NCBI RefSeq assembly: GCF_051148895.1
Contig: NZ_CP154625.1
Location: 1,612,001-1,676,000, forward strand
DNA from: Terrisporobacter vanillatitrophus
GTDB lineage: Bacteria; Bacillota; Clostridia; Peptostreptococcales; Peptostreptococcaceae
Length of the DNA: 64,000 nucleotides
Direction of reading: 5' to 3'
Positions 8,328 through 15,962 of this stretch are shown piece after piece (position 1 is the stretch's first letter; each line of letters starts with the position of its first letter). Both the position numbers and the translations under genes were made by a program. The notes below the pieces were generated by a model, which was given only the letters and a program-made list of their open reading frames with translations, searched no databases and was not told where the DNA came from.

Positions 8328-8708
8328 ATGAAATATACCAAAGCCACTAATTATGCACTACATATAATTGCATATATGATTAAGTATGATAAAAGAGATA
8401 ATTTAAGCTTGCATCCTTTGGCAACGCATTTTAATATTTCACCCAGTTATTTATCAAAGATTTTAACACAGTTGGTAAAAGCTGGTTTGATTCAATCAAC
8501 TCCCGGTTTAAATGGTGGTTATATTTTGCGTAAAAATAAAGAAGAGATTTCACTTTTAGATGTAATTAAGGCAACAGAAGGAAGCAGTCCCATGTTTACA
8601 TGTGAAATGGATGAAAATAGTGAGTGTAAAATACAAAAGGCTATGTGGGAAGCTGAAGGTGTAATGGAAACTTATCTTAAGAATAAAAAGATAATTGAAA
8701 TTATATAA
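8328..8708 (+). CDS. Rrf2-family transcriptional regulator
   Basis: 126 residues. YTKATNYALHIIAYM, a winged helix with HFNISPSYLSKILTQLVKAGLI, and the wing GLNGGYIL are classic for Rrf2 proteins. Only two Cys are present in the region that binds iron-sulfur clusters in IscR and NsrR (CEMDENSEC), so it may sense something other than a cluster, like the YwnA/YwgB type. GGAGGG at 8313 decides for ATG 8328 rather than the earlier GTG/ATG-like codons. It probably represses itself and the methyltransferase downstream through two copies of one operator. Confidence 0.88.
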   Translation: MKYTKATNYALHIIAYMIKYDKRDNLSLHPLATHFNISPSYLSKILTQLVKAGLIQSTPGLNGGYILRKNKEEISLLDVIKATEGSSPMFTCEMDENSECKIQKAMWEAEGVMETYLKNKKIIEII

Positions 8709-8744
8709 AAATACCTTTATTTCATAGGTGTTTTTATACTTTAA

Positions 8745-8768
8745 TTATAGATAAATACAGTCTATAAT
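8745..8768 (+). promoter_or_regulatory. Probable Rrf2 operator, copy 2
   Basis: TTATAGATAAATACAG followed by TCTATAAT, identical to copy 1 except for one base. It sits about 95 bases before the methyltransferase start, linking that gene to the Rrf2 regulator. Confidence 0.6.
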
Positions 8769-8860
8769 ATATTTAATTTAAATAATTGTATTTTCGATAT
8801 AAATAGCTTGTTGATAATATTTAGAATAAAAAAATATACTTTGTTAAAGGAGATGTGCAT

Positions 8861-9490
8861 ATGACTGAATTTTGGGAAAAAAGTTTTGTAGAAAAGCAAG
8901 CAATGTGGGGATTTGAGCCAGCAGACTCTGCAACTATAGTAGCAGATTACTTTGCTGAAAATAATATAAAGGATATTTTAATACCGGGTATCGGATATGG
9001 AAGAAATGTAAAATCATTTACTGATTATAATATGGAGGTTACAGGAATCGAGATTTCTCAAACAGCTATTAATATAGCAAGACAAAATGGAATTAATAAT
9101 AAGATTTATCATGGATCAGTATCAGATATGCCTTTTGAGTATAAACTATATGATGGCGTATTTAGCTATGCACTTATTCATTTGTTAAATGAAGATGAAA
9201 GAAAAAAGTTTATAAATGATTGCTATAATCATTTAAAACCAGGTGGGTATATGATTTTTACGGCTATTTCACAAAAATCTCCAATGTACGGTAAGGGCAA
9301 GAAGCTTGCTGAAAATTATTATGAAGCACCCTATGGGGTAAAACTGTTTTTCTATGATTCTAAGTCAATAGAGAAAGAGTTTGGAAGCTATGGGCTTATA
9401 GAATTTGTAGAGATTGATGAAATATCTAAGGAGAATCCCCATAAACCTCCAGTAAACTTTTTAATGATAAAATGCAGAAAAAATATGTAA
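8861..9490 (+). CDS. Class I SAM-dependent methyltransferase
   Basis: 209 residues. The glycine-rich SAM-binding loop ILIPGIGYGRNVKSF, the acidic end of strand 2 (VTGIEIS), and DGVFSYALIHLL plus LKPGGYMIF give the usual Rossmann methyltransferase order. TehB/thiopurine-methyltransferase-like enzymes look similar and often detoxify metalloid or thiol compounds, but the substrate here is unknown. AAAGGAG at 8847 fits ATG 8861; the GTG two codons earlier is too close. It lies behind the Rrf2 regulator and carries the same operator, so it is the likely regulated target. A terminator follows at 9568. Confidence 0.82.
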   Translation: MTEFWEKSFVEKQAMWGFEPADSATIVADYFAENNIKDILIPGIGYGRNVKSFTDYNMEVTGIEISQTAINIARQNGINNKIYHGSVSDMPFEYKLYDGVFSYALIHLLNEDERKKFINDCYNHLKPGGYMIFTAISQKSPMYGKGKKLAENYYEAPYGVKLFFYDSKSIEKEFGSYGLIEFVEIDEISKENPHKPPVNFLMIKCRKNM

Positions 9491-9567
9491 AGCTGATTAT
9501 AAAAATTACAAATTATTGAGTAGATTTGATAAACAATTTTAATAAAATGCTAACTAATGAATATATA

Positions 9568-9610
9568 AAGAAGTGATAGATCATACATTTATAATCTATC
9601 ACTTCTTTTA
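9568..9610. terminator. Bidirectional terminator between convergent genes
   Basis: Stem AAGAAGTGATAGAT / ATCTATCACTTCTT with T and A runs on the two sides. It separates the methyltransferase gene from the convergent nitroreductase gene. Confidence 0.8.
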
Positions 9611-9668
9611 TTTTTCAATGTTTTTTAAAATTAGGTGTTAATATATATAACTCTCTTTTCACGGTTTT

Positions 9669-10217
9669 TTATTTATCAAAAAAACGCATTATTTCATCAG
9701 TATCTTTTCTTGGAGTTGGAGCAGGATGTCCATCTTCATAACCATAAACAATAAGCGCTGCTACAGTTTCCTCTTCTGGTAAGTCTACAATTTTAGAAAT
9801 TGATTCATCATTAATGACTCCCATAATGCATGTCCCAACGCCTTTGGCATGTGCTGCTAAACAGAATGTTTGACATGCTATACCTGCATCAAAAACTTCC
9901 CAAACATCAGATTTTGAAGTTGCATACTCATCTTCATCTAATTTTCCACTTTTACCTTTTATAAAACTTAATATAGCAACACCCTTTGCAGTTTTTAATG
10001 TATCCATATTATATACAAATCCATTAACTCCTTCTGTAGCAAGTTGTTTAATAATTTCTTCATCATCAACTAATGTATATCTTGCCACCTGATAATTTAC
10101 CCATGATGGAGCCCATTTACAAATAGAAACTATCTCTTTCATTATTTCTCTATCAACTTTTTCATTTTTAAATTTACGAATACTTCTTCTTTCTTTTATC
10201 ATTGTTATTGCGTCCAT
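9669..10217 (-). CDS. Nitroreductase-family FMN flavoprotein
   Basis: 182 residues. It starts MDAITMIKERRSIRKF, the FMN-phosphate-binding start of nitroreductases, and has APSWVNYQ, the FDAGIACQTFCLAAHAKGVGTC helix-turn and a C-terminal RKDTDEIMRFF. Such enzymes reduce nitro compounds or flavins with NAD(P)H in the cytoplasm; the natural substrate is unknown. AGAGGTG precedes ATG 10217. Single-gene unit. Confidence 0.88.
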   Translation of the reverse strand: MDAITMIKERRSIRKFKNEKVDREIMKEIVSICKWAPSWVNYQVARYTLVDDEEIIKQLATEGVNGFVYNMDTLKTAKGVAILSFIKGKSGKLDEDEYATSKSDVWEVFDAGIACQTFCLAAHAKGVGTCIMGVINDESISKIVDLPEEETVAALIVYGYEDGHPAPTPRKDTDEIMRFFDK

Positions 10218-10441
10218 TTTTTCACCTCTTATTTAGTATTTGAAATTTTTATTATTTTATTATATATTTATCTTTATCGCGTTGCTTAAGTTGATAAATA
10301 TATATAAATACTACAAATAATTTCAAAGACAATAACGCTACCTACACCTATAAGTTTATAGTAGTACAATTGTTATATAATGCGAAATAGAGATATATCT
10401 GATAACCTATAGATAAATAGAAATTTGTAGAGGTGATTACT

Positions 10442-10498
10442 TTGAAAATATATACTTATGGAAACAAAAATAATGAAAAAATATTGTTGAAGAATTAA
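10442..10498 (+). pseudogene. N-terminal relic of an alpha/beta hydrolase
   Basis: GAGGTG precedes TTG 10442, which opens MKIYTYGNKNNEKILLKN and stops. Alpha/beta hydrolases often begin with this kind of phrase (YGN..NEKI followed by LIHG), so this looks like the first 15 residues of such an enzyme whose remainder was deleted. The homoserine dehydrogenase gene begins 32 bases further on. Confidence 0.45.
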
Positions 10499-10530
10499 TG
10501 TGAAGATAGTATAGGGAAGGAGAAAATAAT

Positions 10531-11547
10531 ATGAGAATTGGACTACTTGGATACGGTGGTGTGGGAAAAGCTTTTATAAAGCTAATTGTAGATAAGAGTT
10601 CCACACTTAAGGAACAGGGAATTGACCTTGAAGTAGTATATATTATGAATTCTAAGGGAGGAATCTATAATCCCAATGGAATAGATTGCGCTAAATTATT
10701 AGCTACTTCTAAAGATGGAAAAAGTATAATTGAAGATACTTATGAAGATATAACAATTACTCCTGATTTTATGTTACAAAGAAAAGATATAGATCTAATA
10801 GTAGAGTTAACATCTACTAACAAGGAGACAGGAGAGCCAGCATTAACTTATATTTTAAAAGCATTAGAAAATAAAATACATGTAGTTACAGGTAATAAAG
10901 GACCCATTGTACACAGCTATAGGAAACTGGATAAGATTGCAAAAGAAAATGGTGTACATTTGGGAATTGGATGTACTTGCGGGGGAGCGTTACCTTCTGT
11001 TAACGGAGGGGTAATAGAAATGGCAGGTTCGGAAATTTACTCCATAGAGGGTGTTTTAAATGGCACAACAAATTATATATTAAAAGAGATGGAGGATACT
11101 GGTTGTACATACGAAATTGCACTGAAAAAAGCAAGAGATTTTGGAATAGCAGAAGCTAACCCTAATTTTGATGTAGAAGGATGGGATACTGCATTTAAAC
11201 TGCTTATTCTTACAAATGTAATTATGAAGGAAGATAAAAAATTATCTGAAATAAGAATAAAAGGAATTACAGGTTTAACGCCAGAAGATATCAAAATTGC
11301 TCAGAAAGAAGGCAAGAGATATAAACTTATTGGAAGAACAATGAGAGAAGGAAAAGAGCTAAATATGGTGGTTAGACCCGAGAAGTTGGATAAAGAACAT
11401 ACTTTTTATAATGTAGACGGCAAAAATAAGGCAGTTAGGTATGTATCAGATACACTAGGTGAACTGACATTGATTGGTGGAGCATCAGGTACTACAGCTG
11501 CTGCCGCCTCTATTTTAAGAGATATAATCTATATTTGTAATTTATAG
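10531..11547 (+). CDS. hom: Homoserine dehydrogenase without ACT domain
   Basis: 338 residues. MRIGLLGYGGVGKAF is the NAD(P)-binding loop; HVVTGNKGPIV, GCTCGGALPSVN and SIEGVLNGTTNYIL, plus ANPNFDVEGWDTAFKL, are the catalytic and substrate-binding blocks of homoserine dehydrogenase. It should reduce aspartate semialdehyde to homoserine for threonine and methionine. The usual C-terminal ACT regulatory domain (about 90 residues) is missing, so feedback inhibition by threonine is not expected. GGGAAGGAG precedes ATG 10531. No other threonine-pathway gene is near; several clostridia carry such a short extra copy. Confidence 0.88.
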   Translation: MRIGLLGYGGVGKAFIKLIVDKSSTLKEQGIDLEVVYIMNSKGGIYNPNGIDCAKLLATSKDGKSIIEDTYEDITITPDFMLQRKDIDLIVELTSTNKETGEPALTYILKALENKIHVVTGNKGPIVHSYRKLDKIAKENGVHLGIGCTCGGALPSVNGGVIEMAGSEIYSIEGVLNGTTNYILKEMEDTGCTYEIALKKARDFGIAEANPNFDVEGWDTAFKLLILTNVIMKEDKKLSEIRIKGITGLTPEDIKIAQKEGKRYKLIGRTMREGKELNMVVRPEKLDKEHTFYNVDGKNKAVRYVSDTLGELTLIGGASGTTAAAASILRDIIYICNL

Positions 11548-11599
11548 CTGTCTAATAAAATTTAATCTGAATCACATTGATAGTTTGCTCGGTATATAA

Positions 11600-11719
11600 T
11601 CTATATTATTACATCCTATGAATGACAGTACAGGTAAGACTTTAGAATCAATTAAGCTTATAGTAGAGCAACTTCAATCAGAAGGATATACATTTGAATT
11701 ATTATCAGAAAAGAGATAG
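11600..11719 (+). pseudogene. C-terminal relic of a polysaccharide deacetylase-like protein
   Basis: An open stretch of 39 codons reads SILLHPMNDSTGKTLESIK...LQSEGYTFELLSEKR and ends with TAG. This matches the C-terminal block of NodB-type deacetylases (a LLH..D...T..ALP.II..L...GY.F...SE pattern). No start codon, ribosome binding site or catalytic part is present, so only the tail of the gene survives. Confidence 0.45.
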
Positions 11720-11821
11720 ATTTGTAATTTGGAAGTAAGTATTTTTTTAATATATTACGAACTAAAGGATAGGAGCGTATGCGCATATTTTTTATTTACA
11801 AGGAAATTATATAAACAAAAA

Positions 11822-11835
11822 GTTTGACGTCAAAC
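11822..11835. promoter_or_regulatory. MarR-type operator 1 (perfect palindrome)
   Basis: GTTTGACGTCAAAC reads the same on both strands. It lies 62 bases before the nitroreductase start, and its centre is 33 bases, three helix turns, from operator 2. Confidence 0.65.
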
Positions 11836-11854
11836 CTTTTTTGGTGTAAGATTA

Positions 11855-11868
11855 GTTTGACATCAAAT
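11855..11868. promoter_or_regulatory. MarR-type operator 2
   Basis: GTTTGACATCAAAT, the same motif as operator 1 with two changes. A third copy (TTTGACATCAAA) is found at 31694-31705. The convergent MarR gene next door is the likely owner of the motif. Confidence 0.6.
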
Positions 11869-11896
11869 TAGTTTATTGAAATAAAGGAGAAAAAAG

Positions 11897-12535
11897 ATGA
11901 ATGTATCAGAAGCAATATATGCACGTAAGAGCGTAAGAAAATTTAAAGATGAAGTAGTACCAAAAGAAGATATATTAAAAATGTTAGAATTAGCAACTGA
12001 AGCTCCTTCACCAAAGCATCAACAAAATTGGAACTTTGTTGTATTAAGTAATCGTGAAATGATTAATAAAATGGCTGATATAGTAACAGAAAGTCATGAA
12101 AAATTAGGTGAAATAGCAAAAACTGAAAAAGATAGAAAAATACATATGAGTGTAATAAAGTATTATACATGTTTTAAAAATGCTCCAGTAGTAATAATGG
12201 TATATGGTTCAGAATACAAAATGATAGAGTATAAAATACTAAAAGAAAATAATGCATCTCAAGAAGTATTAGATATGTTAGTATCAACACAATCAGCAGC
12301 TCAAGGAATAGGGGCTGCCGTTGAAAACTTCTTACTAGCTGCAACAGAAATGGGATATGGAACTTGTTATATGACAGGACCTACTCATGCTAAAGCAGAA
12401 ATTGAGAAGTTAATTGGTTTTGAAAAGCCAGGATTTGAATTAATGTCTATGATAGCTTTAGGAGTTCCTCAAGAAGAAACAGCTCCTAAACCACCTCGTA
12501 AACCTCTTGACGAAGTAGTAACATTTATAGACTAG
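11897..12535 (+). CDS. Nitroreductase-family protein, second copy
   Basis: 212 residues. MNVSEAIYARKSVRKF begins the FMN-binding fold; APSPKHQQNW, the AAVENFLLAATEMGYGTCYMTGP block and the C-terminal PPRKPLDEVV follow as in nitroreductases. It shares only the family layout with the protein at 9669. AAAGGAG precedes ATG 11897. Two copies of a MarR-type palindrome lie in front, and a MarR gene is convergent behind, suggesting induction by an electrophile, quinone or nitro compound. Confidence 0.88.
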   Translation: MNVSEAIYARKSVRKFKDEVVPKEDILKMLELATEAPSPKHQQNWNFVVLSNREMINKMADIVTESHEKLGEIAKTEKDRKIHMSVIKYYTCFKNAPVVIMVYGSEYKMIEYKILKENNASQEVLDMLVSTQSAAQGIGAAVENFLLAATEMGYGTCYMTGPTHAKAEIEKLIGFEKPGFELMSMIALGVPQEETAPKPPRKPLDEVVTFID

Positions 12536-12552
12536 AAATAAATAATATATAT

Positions 12553-12590
12553 ACAAAAATGCCCCCTTATCATGGAGGCATTTTTATTTT
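12553..12590. terminator. Bidirectional terminator between nitroreductase and MarR genes
   Basis: Stem AAAATGCCCCC / GGAGGCATTTTT with A and T runs on the two sides. Confidence 0.8.
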
Positions 12591-13027
12591 TCATTTTCAC
12601 TTTTAAAGTTGGAATTAAGCTTTCTAAGTAATCTTAAAAACTCTTCTTTTTCCTCTTTAGTAAAATTTTTATAAGCAGTTTCTCTTACTTGTGATGAAAT
12701 AAAATTAAATCTATCTTCAATATCTCTAGCTTTCTCAGTTAAGCTTATATAAGTAACTCGCTTATCTATAGTAGACTTTTCTTTTTCTATATATCCTAAA
12801 CTTATAAGTTTGTTTACTAGTGGAGTAACTGTAGATTTATCTTTGCCAATTTTTTTAGCTATTTCTTTCATGGTTAGTTTTTTGTCACTTTCATAAAGAG
12901 CAGTTAATACATTACCATGTGTTGGTATTAATTCAGTTAAATCATTTTCTTTTAATTTATTTTCAATAAACTTTATCATATTAGCTTTAGTTCTACTAAT
13001 AAAATAAATAATATATTTATCTTTCAT
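12584..13027 (-). CDS. MarR-family transcriptional regulator
   Basis: 147 residues. The winged helix reads KLTMKEIAKKIGKDKSTVTPLVNKLISLGYIEKEKSTIDKRVTYISLTEKA, with the DKR wing typical of MarR. Helices at both ends serve dimerisation. GGAG is upstream of ATG 13027. It likely represses the nitroreductase gene at 11897 through the paired TTTGAC-type palindromes, and perhaps the small membrane protein gene at 31745. No copy of the motif is obvious before its own start. Confidence 0.88.
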   Translation of the reverse strand: MKDKYIIYFISRTKANMIKFIENKLKENDLTELIPTHGNVLTALYESDKKLTMKEIAKKIGKDKSTVTPLVNKLISLGYIEKEKSTIDKRVTYISLTEKARDIEDRFNFISSQVRETAYKNFTKEEKEEFLRLLRKLNSNFKSENEK

Positions 13028-13152
13028 ATTAATTCTCCAATCTAGGTAAAAGTATATTTATCTCTATATATAATACCACATATAAATATATATTTTTCTA
13101 ATTAATTATCTGTAAGTTCAAGAAAATTTAGTTAGAAAAAATTAATGAAGAA

Positions 13153-13207
13153 TTTTTCATGGTAGCGAAGTACAAGTAACCCCAAGATGAATCCTAGAAC
13201 CATGAAA
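13153..13207 (+). ncRNA. Possible structured leader before the methyltransfer operon
   Basis: In the 320-base gap upstream of the operon, TTTCATGG (13155-13162) pairs perfectly with CCATGAAA (13200-13207) around a 37-base loop containing GGTAGCGAAGTACAAG. It does not match the B12 riboswitch or any other class I know, so a regulatory role is only a suggestion. The rest of the gap shows nothing more. Confidence 0.3.
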
Positions 13208-13350
13208 GCCTTTTCGTCCAGTATTAATTTAATCAATATATAACAGGTATTTATAAAAATTATCAATTTTTATAAATCTTTTTTATATGGTACCCTATAA
13301 ACAAACAGGAGTATAAAACCATTTTGCAAAATAAAGAAGGGGGGATTAAC

Positions 13351-14220
13351 ATGGCTAAAATTGTGGATTTTAATTGCACTTATGATAATTCAGCAGGTAT
13401 AAATGAAGAGATTACTAAAAATTTAAACCTAAGTTTTCCCGATGCCTATAAGTACTGTGATACCATGTCATCCATTGCAAAGGAACTGAGAAAGTATGAT
13501 AAAGCAGATTTTTGTGAACTTCCTTTTTGTCATACTGTTGAAGGTGAGGCAATGGGAGGAATTATTAATTATGGCAATGACAAAGTTGGACCTAGGGCAA
13601 AGGAGTATATTTGTAAAACTGCAGAAGAAGTGTTGAATTTGCCTAGCATTGATTTTACAAAAGGCAGAATTGCTGAAGTTTTGAAAGCGTGTAGAAAATT
13701 GAGAAATGAAGGAGAAAATGTGCTCCTAGAAATAAGTGGACCATTTACAATTTTAAATGTGTTGATGGATGCCAGATACGTGTTTAAAATTTTAAAAAAA
13801 CAACCAGAAGAAATGCAAAAGATCTTTGATAAGTTCCAACGTGAAATTCTTAGATTTATAGAAGAAGGACAAAAGTCTGGAGCAAATTTAATTAGTTTTG
13901 CTGATTCATCAGGAGGTGTAAATATTCTAGGGCCTAAGATGGCTGAAGAAACTGTTGAAAGATTTACATATCCTTTGTTAAAAAAAGCAGAAAAGCTTAT
14001 TAATGAAGATACTTTATTACTTCTTTGTCCCAAAACTACCTTTGCACTACTTGGGACAGATAAGGCAAGTTTATATGATATAGAATTATCTAAACCTATG
14101 AAATACGGTGAGGGCTGTATTGAAGTTATAGGAAAAACAAAAATAGCAGGTCAAATGTGTATAAAAAATATAAATTATCAATTGACTGAAGGCAAGATTA
14201 AGGGAATCAAACTAATATAA
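13351..14220 (+). CDS. Divergent UroD/MtaA-type methyltransferase lacking the zinc-site His
   Basis: 289 residues, about 50 fewer than MtaA/CmuA relatives. CELPFCHTVEGEAMGG, LEISGPFTILNVLMDA and ISFADSSGGVNILGP match the family's barrel. Members bind zinc through His-x-Cys and a later Cys; here the first position is Leu (LLLCPK, Cys at 226) with another Cys near 270, so the site is altered. It may act as a partner rather than a full enzyme. The start is ATG 13351 after GAAGGGGGG; the reading upstream has no such site. First gene of a five-gene operon whose second gene encodes the corrinoid protein. Confidence 0.7.
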   Translation: MAKIVDFNCTYDNSAGINEEITKNLNLSFPDAYKYCDTMSSIAKELRKYDKADFCELPFCHTVEGEAMGGIINYGNDKVGPRAKEYICKTAEEVLNLPSIDFTKGRIAEVLKACRKLRNEGENVLLEISGPFTILNVLMDARYVFKILKKQPEEMQKIFDKFQREILRFIEEGQKSGANLISFADSSGGVNILGPKMAEETVERFTYPLLKKAEKLINEDTLLLLCPKTTFALLGTDKASLYDIELSKPMKYGEGCIEVIGKTKIAGQMCIKNINYQLTEGKIKGIKLI

Positions 14221-14246
14221 AAACAAATAAAATAGGGGGCAATATT

Positions 14247-14912
14247 ATGTCATCAAAAAAAGAACTTTTAGAAAGATTAGCAAAGTGTGTAGTTGAAATG
14301 GAAGATGAAGAGGTTGTAGACGCAGCAAATGAGTATTTACAAGAAGGACATTTGGCTTTTGATGGAATAATGGATGGATTAGTTGAGGGAATGAATGAAG
14401 CCAGCAAATTATATGATGAAGAAGAGTATTTTGTAACAGATGTTTTATTATGCTCAGATGCCATGTATGCAGGACTTGATGTTTTAAGACCTCATTTACC
14501 AAAGGAAGAAGATTCTCAAAAGATAAAAGGTGTTATAGGAGTTGTGGAAGGCGATACCCATGATATAGGGAAAAACCTAGTTAGAATAATGTTTGAAACA
14601 GCAGGATTTGAAATGCATGATTTGGGAAGAGATGTACCTTTAAAAGATTTTGTTGAAAAAGTCAAAGAAACAAAGGCATCTCTACTTTGTATGTCCACAT
14701 TAATGACTACAACTATGGGCGGAATGGAAACAGTTATAAATCTTTTAAAAGAAGAAGGAATCAGAGATAATGTAACAGTTATGATAGGTGGAAGTCCTAT
14801 TTCTCAAAAGTATGCCAATGATATAGGAGCAGATGGATATTCAAGCAATGCTGTAGAAGCAGTAAGAGTAGCTAAAGAACTTTTAAATCATAAAAATTTA
14901 GTGCAAATATAA
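14247..14912 (+). CDS. Corrinoid (B12-binding) methyl-carrier protein
   Basis: 221 residues. The N-terminal helical cap (residues 1-90) is followed by a Rossmann B12-binding domain with VEGDTHDIGKNLV, where His 105 of the D-x-H-x-x-G motif is the lower cobalt ligand, and MIGGSPIS near 180. It should carry a methyl group on cobalt between the operon's methyltransferases, like MtaC or MtvC. AGGGGGC precedes ATG 14247. It lies 26 bases after the first UroD-type gene and 18 before the next, so they are made together. The cobalt must be reduced to Co(I) to work, which is the task of the reactivase two genes on. Confidence 0.92.
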   Translation: MSSKKELLERLAKCVVEMEDEEVVDAANEYLQEGHLAFDGIMDGLVEGMNEASKLYDEEEYFVTDVLLCSDAMYAGLDVLRPHLPKEEDSQKIKGVIGVVEGDTHDIGKNLVRIMFETAGFEMHDLGRDVPLKDFVEKVKETKASLLCMSTLMTTTMGGMETVINLLKEEGIRDNVTVMIGGSPISQKYANDIGADGYSSNAVEAVRVAKELLNHKNLVQI

Positions 14913-14930
14913 TAAGACGAGGTTGGTATA

Positions 14931-15962
14931 ATGATAACTTCAAAGGAACGATTAAAAAAAGTATTTAACAAAGAAGTAGTTGATAGACCACCATGTATAT
15001 GTCCTGGTGGTATGATGAATATGATTACAACGCAGTTGATGGATAAATCAAATATATTTTGGCCAAATGCTCATTTAAATGGAGAAAAAATGGCTAGCCT
15101 GGCAATAGCAAATTACGAAAATGGGTGCTTTGAAAATTATGGAGTACCTTTTTGTATGACCATAGAAGCAGAAGCTTTGGGAGCAAAAGTAACTTTAGGC
15201 ACTAAGGAATATGAACCTCATGTGACTGAGTATGCCATTGAATCTGTAAGTGAATATAAAAAATTAAAGCCTATGAATCTTAATGAAGGCAGAGAAAAAG
15301 TTGTATTAGATGCTATAAAAATATTAAAAGAAAAAAATGAAAATGTACCTATAGTAGGAAATATTACAGGACCAATAAGTACGGCAAGTTCTCTTATGGA
15401 ACCTGTTGATTTTTATAAAGAATTAAGAAAGAAAAATAAAGAAGCACATGAATTTATGAACTTTGTAACAGAGGAAATAATTAAATTTGCAAGGGCACAA
15501 ATAGATGCAGGAGCAGATGTTATAGCCATATCAGATCCAAGTGGAAGTGGGGAAATTTTAGGTCCAAAGGATTTTGAACAATTTGTGGTTAAATATATAA
15601 ATCAAATAATAGATGGGCTACAAGAAGAAAAAATAGGAACTATTGTTCATATTTGTGGTCAAATGAGAAGTGTTTATAAACAAGTTAATATGATTAAGAG
15701 TGATGCTCTTAGTTTTGATTCTGTAGTTTCTATGAAAAGTGCTAGAGAAAATTTACCAGATAGAATCTTAATGGGAAATGTAAGTACTTATGCTCTAGAA
15801 TTTGGAACACCAGAAAAAATATCTTCTTTAACAAACAAATGTATAAAAGATGGCTCAAATATTATATCTCCTGCCTGTGGATTGGGAACTAAATCTCCGC
15901 TTGAAAATATACAAGCCATACTTGCTACATTAAAAAAAGAGGAGACAGAAGTAAATGCCTAA
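14931..15962 (+). CDS. MtaA/CmuA-family methyltransferase
   Basis: 343 residues, full length. The zinc site is intact: IVHICGQM gives His 240 and Cys 242, and SPACGLGTKSP gives Cys 316, in the same order and spacing as methanogen MtaA. PPCICPGGMM near the start and IAISDPSGSGEILGP are family blocks. It should move a methyl group between the corrinoid protein and a thiol or other zinc-activated substrate in the cytoplasm. GAGG precedes ATG 14931; the gene's last bases overlap the next start by 8, showing translational coupling to the reactivase. Which side of the pathway it serves (donor or acceptor) cannot be read from the sequence. Confidence 0.88.
   Translation: MITSKERLKKVFNKEVVDRPPCICPGGMMNMITTQLMDKSNIFWPNAHLNGEKMASLAIANYENGCFENYGVPFCMTIEAEALGAKVTLGTKEYEPHVTEYAIESVSEYKKLKPMNLNEGREKVVLDAIKILKEKNENVPIVGNITGPISTASSLMEPVDFYKELRKKNKEAHEFMNFVTEEIIKFARAQIDAGADVIAISDPSGSGEILGPKDFEQFVVKYINQIIDGLQEEKIGTIVHICGQMRSVYKQVNMIKSDALSFDSVVSMKSARENLPDRILMGNVSTYALEFGTPEKISSLTNKCIKDGSNIISPACGLGTKSPLENIQAILATLKKEETEVNA

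Noticed and set aside
11779..11788. Palindrome TATGCGCATA before the nitroreductase gene
   Set aside because: Too short and unrepeated; the TTTGAC-type palindromes nearby explain regulation better.
13028..13350. B12 riboswitch before the corrinoid operon
   Set aside because: None of the conserved B12-box bases (such as GCCACTG) are present.
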